Origin: Sclerotinia nivalis
Taxonomy: Eukaryota; Ascomycota; Leotiomycetes; Helotiales; Sclerotiniaceae
Reading direction: 5' to 3'
Assembly: GCA_029531795.1 (NCBI GenBank)
Contig: JAPEIS010000008.1
Coordinates: 1,488,001-1,552,000 of the forward strand
Length of the DNA stretch: 64,000 bases
In this document: positions 1-10,985 of the stretch, piece after piece
Layout: every line of letters begins with the position of its first letter
Numbering within the stretch: position 1 is the first letter of the stretch
Made by a program: the position numbers and the translations under genes
Notes under the pieces: generated by a model
Told to the model about the DNA's origin: nothing
The model's input: the letters and a program-made list of their open reading frames with translations, nothing else
Database searches by the model: none

Positions 1-1026
1 TTACTCCCTACCAAACTCAGAAAGACCCATCTATTTTTAAAAACGAAAAATCTAATATTCTCGCCTGACAAAAGGATTATCAATCCTGAAAATTGGATTT
101 GCAATTCTGTTGAATAATCGATTTACAACTTTTTGCTTTCGAACAAAAGAAGATTAGCTATACTATTAATCTTCTCGATAATCAAGTGTAACAAAAGCAT
201 ATTACGGATATCATCAGATTCATTAATAATCCCATTTACTTCGATTCTGCTGTTTCGTTTTTGGCCAAATTAAACAAATTATATATCTCTATGGATATCG
301 AAAGGAAAACCTCGCTCAAATTCAACAAACTTTTTATAAATCCAAAGGAATCCTTTTCGGTTTTCTTCTTTACATTGTTTTATCTTGCTAACTCTTACCA
401 CAAATCTAATCACGAAATTGTTAACACAATAAAACAAAAGATTATAACCCCTTTTCGAACTTTAATTATTGATGATTCGAACCTCTATACAACCAACGAT
501 ATTGATAATTAGCAAAAGAAATTCTCTACTTGAAATCAGAATCTTCATAACACTAAATATTATAACAAAAATTCTAGTAAAGTATTTGTTATTAACGATG
601 ACCCTATAGATCTCGATATAATGAAACAAAAAGAACAACAAAAAAAAGATCCACAAAATAAGAAAAAGAAATTTAATCCTATAGTTTCTTGTAATTGTTG
701 TAGTAGAATCAATTATCTTTAGATTGATTATCATGCTATTTATAATATCAATAGTAATCTTTTTTCTAGCAAACAAACTTCCATTAATACCTTTTCCAAT
801 TGCAATACTATTGCCTCAACTAATCCGGCCTTCGATCAACACATTGTTATTCTAGCTTTTCGAAATGCTAATAGGTTTAATAATAATTACAATGGATTTC
901 GAAAAGGATATATTAGTAATTGGGTACAAAGTCAACAATATTTGAATCAGGTATAATGGTAAGGTTATATCGAACTAAAGGAGATTGTTTTTATATTCAA
1001 TTCAATCAAGGAAAATCCCGAATAGA
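1..1026 (+). pseudogene. gag of gypsy A1, RIP-inactivated
   Basis: Gag builds the retrotransposon capsid and binds its RNA. The frame with codons at multiples of 3 contains an 83-codon open stretch (261-512) and then a decayed CCHC zinc knuckle at 690-731. Cysteines remain at 690 and 699 (CX2C), but the histidine (714) and last cysteine (729) positions both read Tyr, as C-to-T and G-to-A changes would produce. An Asn/Gly-rich tail follows (about 870-940). The N-terminus is probably cut by the window edge. Confidence 0.6.
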
Positions 1027-1029
1027 GAA

Positions 1030-1600
1030 AAGATTAATCTTTACGAAAAATCGCTTGTAAAGGAATACTAAGGGCAAGAAGGTAAATCGAAGAATGAATA
1101 AAGATAAATCATTGCAATTCAATTCTATAAATAGCAAATCTCTATTTATTAAAATCATTATATTCTTTATATATGAAAATCCCTTTACTATTACAAATCT
1201 TATTGATAATGGATATTCTGAAGAAACCTTTGTTGATCGTTCTTTTGCTTTCAAATACAATATTGAAATACAACTTTTATTTTACCCTTGCGAACTCCAA
1301 TTTGTTGATAGAAAGATCGCTAACAGAATTACAGAATATTTTGTAATGGAAATTGTTATAAGGGATCACTATAAGTATTAATCCTTTTACATTATCTAGC
1401 TTTCATCAAAGACGCTGTTAATCTTTGGTTTATTATAATTACAATACTACAATCCTATTATCAATTGAACAAAGATGAATTTAATATTCTCTTCAAATTA
1501 TTACGTTTCCAATTGCTTAATGCATCATAATTCAGAATCAGTTATTGCACCAACGATTCTATTTTCGATCAAGGAATAAAAGGATCTAGCAAAAGTTATT
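1030..1600 (+). pseudogene. aspartic protease of gypsy A1
   Basis: The open stretch 1094-1381 (95 codons) holds the retroviral-type protease active-site region. It reads L-I-D-N-G, with Asp codon at 1205, where the family has D-S/T-G, followed by a Phe-Val-Asp-Arg-Ser-Phe segment typical of gypsy proteases. It is in the pol frame. The same peptide pattern recurs in copy A2 near 43180-43500, which supports a real coding past. The Ser/Thr-to-Asn change and flanking stops make it inactive. Confidence 0.65.
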
Positions 1601-1999
1601 TTACAATAGATTATTGATATTATCGAATCTTTAAATAAATTCCTTACCAATCCTGATATAAAAGCTAAATACACAATTTATAAATACCGTTCTCCATATA
1701 TCAAGGATTATCCAAAGAACGATATCGATTGTTCATCTATTCAAACGCTTTCTACTTTTAAAATAATTTCTTATAAAAAACCTTCTATTGAAGAAATACC
1801 AGATGAAGATTACATATCACAATCTGACGATTCTTCTATTAACCTCGAATTTCAACAGGGTCTAATACTTAATATAAATCATTATCAAACAAAGCACTAC
1901 AGAGAACTAAATAATCAAACACAAATGATTTCTAATTATTCGCATTCAAAATCGATCTTAAAGATTACAGATCAATATCAACCTATTCACAATCCAAAA

Positions 2000-3840
2000 A
2001 ACTATTTGCCCTCATTTTCTGTTGAAGAACTCTCTATATTTATTTATAAAGATACAAGCCCAAATATAAATGATATTCATTGATTACAAGTTTTTAACTT
2101 TATTTCGTTTTATTAACAAAATAATATTCGGGTTATCCAATTGATATAAGATGAATTGAATACTATACAGAAAACTATTAAGCAAAATTATCTACAACAG
2201 ACTCTATTATCCTCGACACTTACAAAAAGGGATTTTCGATCGATTTTATAAGGGCAAAACAATATAATAGAGATACTCTCTAAAACCCCATTACAACTTT
2301 ATGATTTTATATATAATTGTTACAAACCGCTTCATTTACGAAAGATCTCTGAAACTGATATCGATAAATTTTTAACCAACAAATCTCCCCTTAATGATGA
2401 TCAAATACAATAAAGGCTTCCTATATAATTACAAGATAAACTTCCTACCTTCCTCCCACATTATACAAATAAATTGCCGCCTCGTCGAATCTGGGATTAC
2501 AAAATTGAATTGATACCTAATAAAGAATTATCTTATTTCAAAAACCACCCTTTATCACCAATGGAATTGATAATAATACATAAATAGTTTAATAATAATC
2601 TCTTTAAGAAATTCATCCGGAAATCGAGATTGCAATACACCTCTCCTTTGTTATTAACTGCCAAGCCGAAAGGGAGGATCTGTATTTGTTAAGATTATCG
2701 AGGATTAAATAATGTTACTATAAAGAATCGTTATCCATTATTTATCGTTCGCAAAATGCTGAATGCTTTTTACAATACAAAAATTTATATCAAGCTTGAT
2801 ATCATTGCAACATTCAACAAATTACGGATCGCTGAAAAGGATGAATGGAAAATTGTATTCATTACTCGTTTTAGTCTTTTTGAATCTTTGATTATACCTT
2901 TCGGTTTCTGCAATACACTTATATCATTTCAACATTATATCAATCATATACTTTTCGATGAATTGAACAAGTATTGTATTATATATCTCAATGATATCCT
3001 AATCTACTCCGATAATCCTGTAAAGCATAAAAAGCATATCCATCAAATAATTCAAAAATTAATAGATACTGGATTACAGATTAATATTAACAAATACAAA
3101 TTCGAAACCACAAAAACAAAATATTTGGATCTTATCATTACAACCGAAGATATCGAAATAGATCAAGAAAAAATCATAGCTATTACATCTTGGGAATTGC
3201 CTTTATATATAAAGGATTTACAATGATTTTTCGGTTTTGTTAATTTCTATCAATGTTTTATAAAAGATTTTTCAAAGATTTGTCGCTTTTTTAACAATCT
3301 CTTACAAAAGAATATTATATGAAATTGGACCGTAAATCATACAAAAGCTTTTAACACTTTAAAAAGAGTTTTTATAATGACACCGATTTTGGTATACTTT
3401 GATTACAAGCGGAAAACTGTTTTGGAAACCGATACTTCCGATTGAGCTTCAGAAAGAGTTCTCTCGCAATACAATGATAATAATGTTTTGCATTCAATCG
3501 CTTATTTTTCATCTAAATATACAACAACAGAATACAATTATAAAATCTACAACAAAGAACTACTCACTATTATCAAAACAATGAAAAAATAATGCTCAAA
3601 ACTCCTAAACTCATAAAAGGAGTTCGAGATTCTCATTGATTACAAGAACCTCGAATATTTTATGATTACAAAAGTTTTCAATCAACGGTAAATATGATGA
3701 TCTGAATTTCTATCTCAATATAATTTCTGTATAATCTATCAACCAGAAAACAAAGCTATTCGATCAAACGTATTAAATAGAAAATACAAAGATCGACTGT
3801 ATCACTCTAATCCAAACGATAAGCGTTTAAAGAATCGAGA
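2000..3840 (+). pseudogene. reverse transcriptase and RNase H of gypsy A1
   Basis: Reverse transcriptase copies element RNA into DNA and RNase H removes the RNA strand. RT covers about 2015-3240, with a 156-codon open segment at 2756-3226. Typical gypsy RT blocks are readable (K-L-D near 2790, P-F-G-F-C-N near 2900). The catalytic Y-L-D-D box at 2984-2995 reads Y-L-N-D, a G-to-A hit on an Asp codon. RNase H follows from about 3390 (D-T-S-D near 3440, ending in a stop where the family has Trp) through the K-I-Y-N-K-E-L block near 3550 and on to about 3830. Frame is shared with protease and integrase. Confidence 0.85.
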
Positions 3841-5640
3841 ACACATTATCCTTCCTCAGGATTGTTTTGATAACGATCTTTATAAGGATTTGATTGAGCA
3901 TATCAATTTGATATTAATAAAAACAATAATACCATTCCACAACCAACCAATTGATACTTTAATCGATACAGTATATACTAAATCCGACATTGCAAATCAA
4001 TTTATCTCTACTTTTAACAACCCATCAATGATTAAATAACTAAAAGAATATTGTAAAACCCTTCAGATCGTTATATAAAATTGTTCGATCCAAAATAATA
4101 GAATTTACTATCGGAATAAGATTTGGATTCCACCAAACGATAAACTCAAACTCCAAATTATCTATCGAACTCATTCTTCTAATCCTGCTGACCATCCTGA
4201 TCGAATTAAAACAATCGATCTTGTTTCTTATACATACTAATAATCTAATATACATTTAAAGATTATATTCTACATAAAAACCTGCAAACTTTATATTCAC
4301 ATTAAATCGTTCAAATCGATACCTCCCGGATTTTTGAAACCATTGTCTGTCCCTTTTCGTATATAATCTGATATCTCAATCGATTATATTACACCGCTTC
4401 CGGATTGCATTTGTTATAATTCTATCTATAAATATATCTTAATGATAATCTGTAAACTAACCAAAATAAAACATTTCATTGATACACATACACTAACAAT
4501 AAAAAAATTAATCGATACTTTTATCAACTATATCTATACACTTTATAGACTTCCGGATAATATCATTTCCGATCGGGGAATATAATTCGTATCAGGATTC
4601 TAATCACAACTCTCGAAACGATTGAAAATTACCTTAAAACATTCTTCAGCTTTTCATCCTCAAATAGATAATCAGATTGAATATATTAATTCGATTCTGA
4701 AACAGTATTTACGAGCTTTTGTTAATTATCATCAAGACGATTAATTGAATTGATTACCCTTAACCGAATTTGTATTCAATAATTTGATCTCTGAAACAAC
4801 TAATTGCTCGCTTTTCTTCATCAATTACAGCTTTAATCCATACCTAAACATTGAACCTAGTAAACCTTATCCACCGAATATAACTCCAACACAAAAACAG
4901 GAATTCTTTAAAAATAATAAAACCGCAGATTATATAGAACATATCTTAAAACAACTTCGTATTCTTACATAACAAACAATTACTACTTATAAGGATTATA
5001 CTAACCATTATCACTCTAATTCACCTCATTATACAACTAACCAGAAAATCTTTGTTAATATCAAGAATATAAAGATTTCGTACAAAACAAAAAAGCTAAA
5101 TGATAAATAAATCAGCCCTTACAAGATTATCAAAATTTATCCTTATACTTGTCTTATTCAATTACCTAAAAATATTAAAATCTTCCCTGTTTTCCATCAT
5201 TCTCTTTTACTTCCAACTTATATTAATTCTCACTTCCCAATTCAAACAACAATTAACGAATCAGAATCCCTAACTATACAGAACAGAATTTTGAAGTAGA
5301 ACGACAATAAAGATAAACCTATTCAGAAATGAATATTTAAAAGAGTTCTAGATAATCACAATAAAGATAGCCATCATTATTTAATCAAATGAAAATACTA
5401 TACACCAACTTAGCAACCAACTAATGATTTAAAAGATAACAAGAAAATTCTTATCGAATATCATCATCTTCATCTAGAAAAGCCAGAACTACCAGCTTGA
5501 ATCCTAAAACATTCCGATACTACTATATTGCAACCAGAATTATAGAATTTGCAATCGGAATCACACAGCGTAATTACTACACCCACTTTACGAAGATCCA
5601 CTCACACCAAGATTATTCGTTTCATCTAAAAGATATATTA
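3841..5640 (+). pseudogene. integrase and chromodomain of gypsy A1
   Basis: Integrase inserts the DNA copy; the C-terminal chromodomain is the chromovirus targeting module. The zinc-binding region has His at 4172 and 4193. The catalytic triad is still present: Asp 4382, Asp 4571 and Glu 4679, in typical surroundings (I-S-D-R-G before the interruption; Q-I-E-Y). The open segment 4784-4972 is the integrase C-terminal half. A chromodomain occupies about 5320-5500 (V-L-D-N start, Lys/Tyr core, L-K-D and E-Y-H-H end), with a stop replacing the aromatic residue of the W-E-P block. Frame continues, with stops, to about 5640. Confidence 0.85.
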
Positions 5641-5783
5641 TATATTATAATAATAAAGAATATAATATCATTAAAGAATATTATATATTTTTTGTTTAGA
5701 AACCTAATTGAAGAAAAAGATCTATATTTTTTCTTTATTTTTCTTTATTTTTTAATACCCATTTAGAATCAAATAGGTTTTTT

Positions 5784-5796
5784 GAGGAAGGGATAT
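5784..5796 (+). other. polypurine tract of gypsy A1
   Basis: The purine-rich run gaggaagggatat lies directly before the LTR, where plus-strand priming is expected. The final 'ggatat' is likely a RIP form of ggatac; the same ggatac lies next to the LTR start in element C (26923-26928, minus strand). Confidence 0.55.
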
Positions 5797-5959
5797 TATT
5801 ACAGATTCATCTCCCTTCACCTGCATATAATCATATATGCTTTAGGCACATATACATACACTCACTTCTATATAGTCAAATCACCTCCTTGACCTTCTTC
5901 TCCTCCTCGTAGTACAACAATAGATCAAACCTACACATACCTTTTCCCTCACCGTGATA
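5797..5959 (+). repeat. 163-bp LTR (family A), 3' LTR of gypsy A1
   Basis: Matches the 163-bp repeats at 9358-9520 (+) and 12458-12620 (-). The consensus starts TGTTACGG and ends CCGTGATA; this copy starts tattacag after RIP-type changes. Because a polypurine tract abuts it, I read it as the 3' LTR. An alternative is a solo insertion: the flanking 5-mers gatat (5792-5796) and ggtac (5960-5964) differ only by transitions. The ending is TA rather than the usual CA. Confidence 0.7.
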
Positions 5960-6360
5960 GGTACAAATACTCGAATCCTCGAAAGAAAACAAAAATCATA
6001 TATATAGTTGTTTTAGATAAAGTTATATTTTATAAAGAGATTGATGATTATTATAATCGATAAAGTCTAGAGTAGAGATTGATAAAATTTAGTATCGATA
6101 AATATAAAAACCATCAATATTTAGAAGAATCTGAACTATAATAAAAAAGAATATAATAATTATAAATAAAATAATAATATTATAAAGGATATAATAACTA
6201 TAAATCATTATATATATAAATTAATATCGATCTTATAAAGAAAGAACAATATACATTTCAATAGTATTCATTATCTTTTAATACTCAAGGCTCAAAGCTT
6301 AAAATCATATCCAGGTAATATTTCGGCGGATCATAGTTTTACTCAATTTCCATCTGATTA
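5960..6360. other. A+T-rich spacer, no gene seen
   Basis: No coding signal is recognisable. The last part (about 6270-6360) recurs in degenerate form at about 6508-6600, so it belongs to a higher-order repeat that also contains the 9-bp minisatellite. Confidence 0.4.
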
Positions 6361-6702
6361 TCCTAACTAACTTGACCAACCTGACCATCCTAATCATCTT
6401 AACCATCCTTACTATCCTTACCATCCTGACCATCCTGACCATCCTGATTATCCTTACCATCCTTACCATCCTAACCATCCTGACCAACCTGACCATCCTG
6501 ACCATCCTGATCTATTATCTTTTAATGTTTAAAACTCAAGATCATATCCAGATAATATTTCAGTAGGCTACAGCTTTATTCAATTTCCATTTGACTATTT
6601 TAACCAACCTGATCAACCTGATTATCCTAATCATCCTAACCATCCTAATTATCCTTACCATCCTTATTATCCTTATCATCCTTACCATCCTTACCATCCT
6701 TG
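6361..6702. repeat. 9-bp minisatellite (catcctgac / catccttac)
   Basis: Degenerate tandem array of a 9-bp unit, interrupted at about 6508-6600 by a roughly 90-bp non-tandem segment that copies about 6270-6360. Either strand translates into monotonous tripeptide repeats, so the ORFs here are by-products. The array ends exactly where LINE 1 begins; its last 14 bases (6689-6702) are the left target-site duplicate of that LINE. Confidence 0.85.
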
Positions 6703-7740
6703 CCACCAATCGCTCCATCAAGATCCGTCTGGACGGGGAAACTGGCCCAAGAATAGCTCTGAGGTGCGGTCTCCCACAAGGATCACCTATCTCCCCGATT
6801 CTATTTATGCTCTATATAGCCCCTATCTTCTGGATGGGAAATCCTGGAAGCAGGTTTGGATACGTAGACGATATCGCTCTATTAGCCTTCTCAAATAATT
6901 TGCAAGAGAACTGTACATTATTAACTTCCAGTATACAAAAAGCTCTGAATTGGGGAAAATTTGAAGGTATCATTTTCGATCCCAAAAAATCAGAGTTTAT
7001 ACACTTTTACAAAGGAATTTGGATATATATAAACGATTTAGGTATACAAACCGACAACTTCAAAATCGTAGCGAAATCAGACCCACTTCGATAGGAGATT
7101 CAATTTCAAAGTTTATATACAGATTCTATCTACAAAAACCTTCAAAGTTGCAAACGCATTACAATCTTTCAATAATACAAATCGAGGGATCCCTTTATAT
7201 TTAACTCGATATATAGTTATAATTTGTATTCTAAAGAAATACTATTTCATATCAGAAACATAGTGGCTAGGCCGATTTAGACCGAAATATCTTGCTTCGA
7301 ACCTTAGAATCTCCAACCTTGTAGAAGGCTACTTGGATTTTATGAACAAGGTAATACTAACCTGTATTCATACTATTCTTCTAATATACAAGACCATCAA
7401 TCTAACGATCCTATATGAAAAGTCCAAACTTAAACCTCCAGAAATTGAGCTGAATCTAGCAATCTAAGCTTATACAATATATATTGCAAGATTAGATCCA
7501 TATCACCCTTTATTCATTAGAACCAAGATTATAAGATCATTACAAAATCGGATCCCCAATTCTTGCTTTGCTAGATCTATTTCAATACTATTATCTGCTG
7601 AACAAATCAATCCATTAGCCTTTCCCCTTTGGAAATATACCGAGATTTGTTTTCAAACAGAAGTATATGTTTTCGGGCCTTTGGGAAGATCAAAAGCTCA
7701 AACAGTAATTGATTTTAAGGCCTTTTATACTACTATTCCA
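6703..7740 (+). pseudogene. LINE 1 ORF2, reverse transcriptase part
   Basis: The open segment to 7094 begins at a fingers/palm block (R-L-D-G-E-T-G), then L-P-Q-G-S-P-I-S-P and an intact Y-V-D-D catalytic box (codons 6861-6872). That order is diagnostic of non-LTR RT. Everything upstream in RT and the endonuclease is missing because the copy is 5' truncated; LINE 2 supplies those regions. Downstream of about 7090 the thumb/linker region carries RIP-type stops. The first 170 bases keep unusually high G+C for the window. Confidence 0.85.
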
Positions 7741-8280
7741 AGAAACGATATATAGATCTTTTTAGATGGTTCAAAAAGCGAAGCCAAAGATAAAACTACA
7801 GGAGGCAGATATATTATAACTCAATTCGAAATACAGATAATTCAGCATTCCTTTTCATTAGACTCGAATACAGAGATCTTTGATACAAAAACAATTATAG
7901 CATTATATAAAGCCAAAACCACTATAGCTTCCTTCTACACAGAACTAGTTTCAGATCTATAGATTTTCCTGGATAATTACAAAATAACACTACGATTAGA
8001 ATCCTATTTCAATAAATCCTCTCAATCTGTTTTTAAGGAATTCATAGATCTCATACAAATATGGACCTTCAGATCCTGATCACTATACCTTCCACCTGAA
8101 GCGATCTATATCCGATAAATCCCAGAGCATTTCAATATCCTTGGGAATGAAGCCATTAACAAAGCTACAAAAGAAAAAACAGCTTTTTTGTTTTCTTTTA
8201 ATCCAATCTACACTTTAGCTTCTCTGAAACGATTAACAAAAACAAATACCAAATTAACAAATATACAATTATAAAATACT
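7741..8280 (+). pseudogene. LINE 1 ORF2, RNase H domain
   Basis: The translated frame reads F-L-D-G-S-K at about 7760, the first catalytic Asp of a type I RNase H. It is followed by G-G near 7800, an acidic block around 7880 and a D-N-Y segment near 7970. A P-E-H-F-N-I-L-G-N-E-A block near 8125-8160 corresponds to the usual P-G-H-x-G-x-x-G-N-E-x-A motif. RNase H C-terminal to RT is typical of Tad1-like and I-like elements. Stops are of RIP type. Confidence 0.75.
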
Positions 8281-8640
8281 ACAAATCTTCAATACTATAA
8301 AGATCTATTTATTATCTATATAAAAGAATCAATATTATTTTTTATAAAAAGAACTATATTGAACTATATACTAATAATCAAATCTCAATATAAAATTTTT
8401 GCAATCTATTATAAACGATTTCATTATCCTAAAATATATACTCTTTGCATTTGCAAAAAAAGAAAGATTCTTTTACACTTTTTCTTTTGTAAAATTGACA
8501 AAACATATAAAACACTCTCAAAAAACTCCCCTTCTGAAATTATCCCTTGGTTTCTGAGTATACCCATTGGTATAACCAGACTTATAAAATAATTAGAAAC
8601 AACTAATTTCCAATACAATATATACCCGCGTCACCCTTCC
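8281..8640 (+). pseudogene. LINE 1 ORF2 C-terminal Cys/His segment
   Basis: The open stretch 8359-8592 (77 codons) contains a Cys-Ile-Cys...His-Phe-Phe-Phe-Cys motif, a likely zinc-binding end of ORF2. The paralogous segment in LINE 2 (13708-13896) keeps the same motif and much of the same peptide, showing that the two were one coding family. Function in the family is presumably nucleic-acid binding (inference). Confidence 0.65.
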
Positions 8641-9132
8641 AACGATCAGAATAATCAAAATGACGATTAAGGATCTCGGTTTTCTGTTCATATAATCAAT
8701 TAGATCAATTTGTTCAATTTGATCAATTCAGCTGGCCAATTCTGGTCAATTTGGTCAATTTTTTAGATCAATATATTAAAAATTGATCAATTTCTTTTTC
8801 ATTATTTTATTATTATTTTATTATTTATTTTTTAAAAAAAAAAAATTCAATGTATAAAGGGATCGGGAGAGGGGTCAAGAAGTAGTGATCCAGTAGACGA
8901 AACGGATTACAAATACATCTCAAGCTTTAAAAGCTTTGCTCAATTATACAACAGCAATCATATAAACCCTGCCCTAGTACCCCTGAAAATATATATAATC
9001 TAGCTAGCTAACATACCACCTGGGGGTTTCCCCCGGGCGTCATTTGTCCAAAAACTAGAATAGATGACAAAGGTTTACACGTGCAAGTATGTGTGGCCTA
9101 CAGCCTATGACGATAAATATATCAAATCAAAT
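8641..9132 (+). other. LINE 1 3' UTR with minisatellite, hairpin and atcaa tail
   Basis: Contains a short 9-bp array (gatcaattt / ggtcaattt, about 8695-8775), an A/T run near 8829-8850, a G/C-rich hairpin near 9019-9041 (G5-TTT-C5 core) and a terminal atcaa-type short repeat. The hairpin is retained with changes in LINE 2 (about 14638-14660). A 3' hairpin plus short tandem tail is a known way for LINE RT to recognise its own RNA; that role here is inference. Confidence 0.65.
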
Positions 9133-9146
9133 CCTTACCATCCTTG

Positions 9147-10455
9147 GGATGCGATGATTCAATACCTGTACATAGTGTATCCTACGAACCTGTAATTTAT
9201 TTACAGAGCCAAGATTGAATCAGATTGGAGTTGGGCAAAGGTTGTGTTTTAAAAAGGAGTGGTATTGGATGTGAAGGTATTGTGAATTTGGTTTGGAATA
9301 GAGGACTTATTAGTCGAATGGAGATAAAAACTATTCGATAATTAATGAAATAATGATTGTTACGGGTTCATTTCCCTTCACCTGCACGTGATCATGTGTG
9401 CCTTAGGCACACATGCATACACTCACTTCTATATAGTCAGGTCACCTCCTTGACCTTCTTCTCCTCCTCGTAGTACAACAATAGATCAAACCTACACATA
9501 CCTTTTCCCTCACCGTGATAATGATGGAATTCGAAACGGAATCATTTTTATGAATCTGTAGTGGGATGTAGAGTCTGAGAATTGCTTTAAGGAGTATTTC
9601 AAAGTGGATTGTCTTTACGAATCTGTATGGGAGTAAAGTTTGAGAAGGAAAGTGTTGTATTGGTGATTGATAGGGTATTTTTGAGGTGTTAGTGTGTAAA
9701 GTTTTTATGATTCAATAATGTATACAATTTGCGGGTATACTGGATTGAAAGTTTATAGGTAGTTAAGGGGGGTAATTGAGAATATATAAAGGTTGTGATA
9801 GAGTTTTATTGAGATTGGCAAAAGTATGGATAGATTAGGGATGAAAAGATGCTTTTGGTATTTTGCTTTACGAATGTATAAAAGCGGTATTATAGCAGTA
9901 GAGGAATTCTCGAATAAAAGGGATGTTTTTAGCAGATTTCATTTTTGTATGAAGTATTCAATAGATATTATAATAGCGGATGAATTTTGGTAAAGGTTAT
10001 TTTATAATATGTATATACAATGTATTTTTAATCCTTTATATTATCGATTATAAATTATATATTGAGGGAATAGATTTTGTGAATTGTGTTTTGATTAATG
10101 AACTAGAAATACTGTATTTTAAATTGTTTGATTAAAGGTTAAAATACAACAAAGTTTGTAAGATATAGTTGGTTTTGTTATATAGAAGAGATCCGGTAAG
10201 GTAATACGAAACGGTGTATAAATTGTAGAATGTAGTATATAATAATAGCGATAGTGATATTGTTTATATGATTCGAAAGAATAAATATATATATTAATTT
10301 ATAATAAAATATAAGGCAATTAGCAATAGAGATATTGAGTAGATTTAAAAAGTAAATAGGATAATGAGTATAGAAAGATTGTTTTGCTTAAAGACAATCT
10401 TCTCAAAGGATATTGAGATTGATATCTAGTATCTGGGAAAGTATAGTAAGAATTG
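9147..10455. other. Gene-poor segment with strong G-over-C skew
   Basis: Apart from the solo LTR at 9358-9520 I recognise nothing. The plus strand is conspicuously rich in G and T and poor in C: in 9541-9720 I count about 50 G and 9 C. Possible reasons are one-strand C-to-T mutation of an older repeat or an ordinary skewed intergenic region. Confidence 0.4.
9358..9520 (+). repeat. Solo LTR, family A (163 bp)
   Basis: Starts TGTTACGG, ends CCGTGATA, and is flanked by the direct repeat atgat at 9353-9357 and 9521-9525. It differs from the 12458-12620 copy at only about two positions and carries almost no RIP damage. It contains a palindromic core (gtgtgccttaggcacac). Confidence 0.9.
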
Positions 10456-10985
10456 ATTATTCTTATTTATATTTGTAGTCTCACTGGATACACTGTAAAA
10501 GACTCATAGATTCGCAAATATAATATTATTTCTGTTACACAGCTCAATCCCCACTCGCTGAGCCATTTGTAGAATGGGTCAATACGCAAAACTTACGATT
10601 TATTTCATCAATTGGTATCCTTACACATAACAAAGGCAATATACTTGATCTAATCTTTCTCTTAGGCTTTTATTCAGTTATTATCAATCTAGTTGATCAT
10701 CTGGATTGTACTTCGGATTACAAAACTCTGAAAACCTTATTATATTGGAATTGCTGTAGTCTAAATCCAATATAGAAACTTAAACTAGATATCTTGAATA
10801 TTGATCTATTTATAGATCTTCTGTTCAATAATCTAATCGAATTTGATACTCTTTTGGATATCCCTTCGAACTTCGAACTATTTGTATTGATCTTTATATC
10901 TGTTTTTCAAAACGCCTTTATAGATTCGGTAAAAAGGTCCTTACAAAGTTTTCTTAGCTAATTTTGGTGGAACGAAGCTTGCAAA
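10456..10985 (+). pseudogene. LINE 2 ORF2, C-terminal part of AP-like endonuclease
   Basis: The translated frame from about 10480 reads P-L-A-E-P-F, then T-H-N-K-G-N-I-L-D-L (near 10625-10655) and D-H-L-D-C-T-S-D (near 10690-10720). These are the late motifs of the exonuclease-endonuclease-phosphatase fold that nicks target DNA; the final S-D-H normally carries the catalytic His. The N-terminal half is not seen. Stops are RIP-like. Confidence 0.6.

Larger units (their letters stand above)
1..5959 (+). mobile_element. Ty3/gypsy chromovirus copy A1 (5' LTR outside the window)
   Basis: A degenerate LTR retrotransposon running left to right: gag, protease, RT, RNase H, integrase, chromodomain, polypurine tract, 3' LTR. 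Protease through chromodomain sits in one reading frame (codon starts congruent to 2 mod 3), which I checked at the protease, RT, RNase H, integrase and chromodomain. The frame is broken only by stops of RIP type (TAA, TAG, TGA). Gag lies in another frame, -1 relative to pol. The 5' LTR must lie left of base 1. A second, more decayed copy of the same family is at about 42560-50880. Confidence 0.9.
6703..9132 (+). mobile_element. LINE 1: 5'-truncated non-LTR retrotransposon (Tad1-like)
   Basis: Starts inside the RT domain and runs through RNase H, a C-terminal Cys/His motif, a 3' UTR and a variable atcaa tail ending at 9132. It is flanked by the 14-bp direct repeat ccttaccatccttg at 6689-6702 and 9133-9146, the expected product of target-primed reverse transcription with 5' truncation. 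A longer copy of the same family is at about 10456-14757. The clade name is inferred from the RT plus RNase H layout and peptide style. Confidence 0.85.

Noticed and set aside
1006..1260. Minus-strand 84-codon ORF
   Set aside because: Shadow of the gypsy A1 protease frame.
5792..5964. Treating the 163-bp repeat at 5797 as a solo LTR with TSD
   Set aside because: The flanking 5-mers match only if two RIP changes are assumed, and an adjoining polypurine tract makes it more likely the 3' LTR of gypsy A1.
6305..6566. Long monotonous frames (Met-Val-Arg / Thr-Ile-Leu repeats)
   Set aside because: They are translations of the 9-bp minisatellite in either direction; no independent start, domain or codon pattern.
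6361..6702. CRISPR array
   Set aside because: Contiguous degenerate 9-bp units with no spacer structure.
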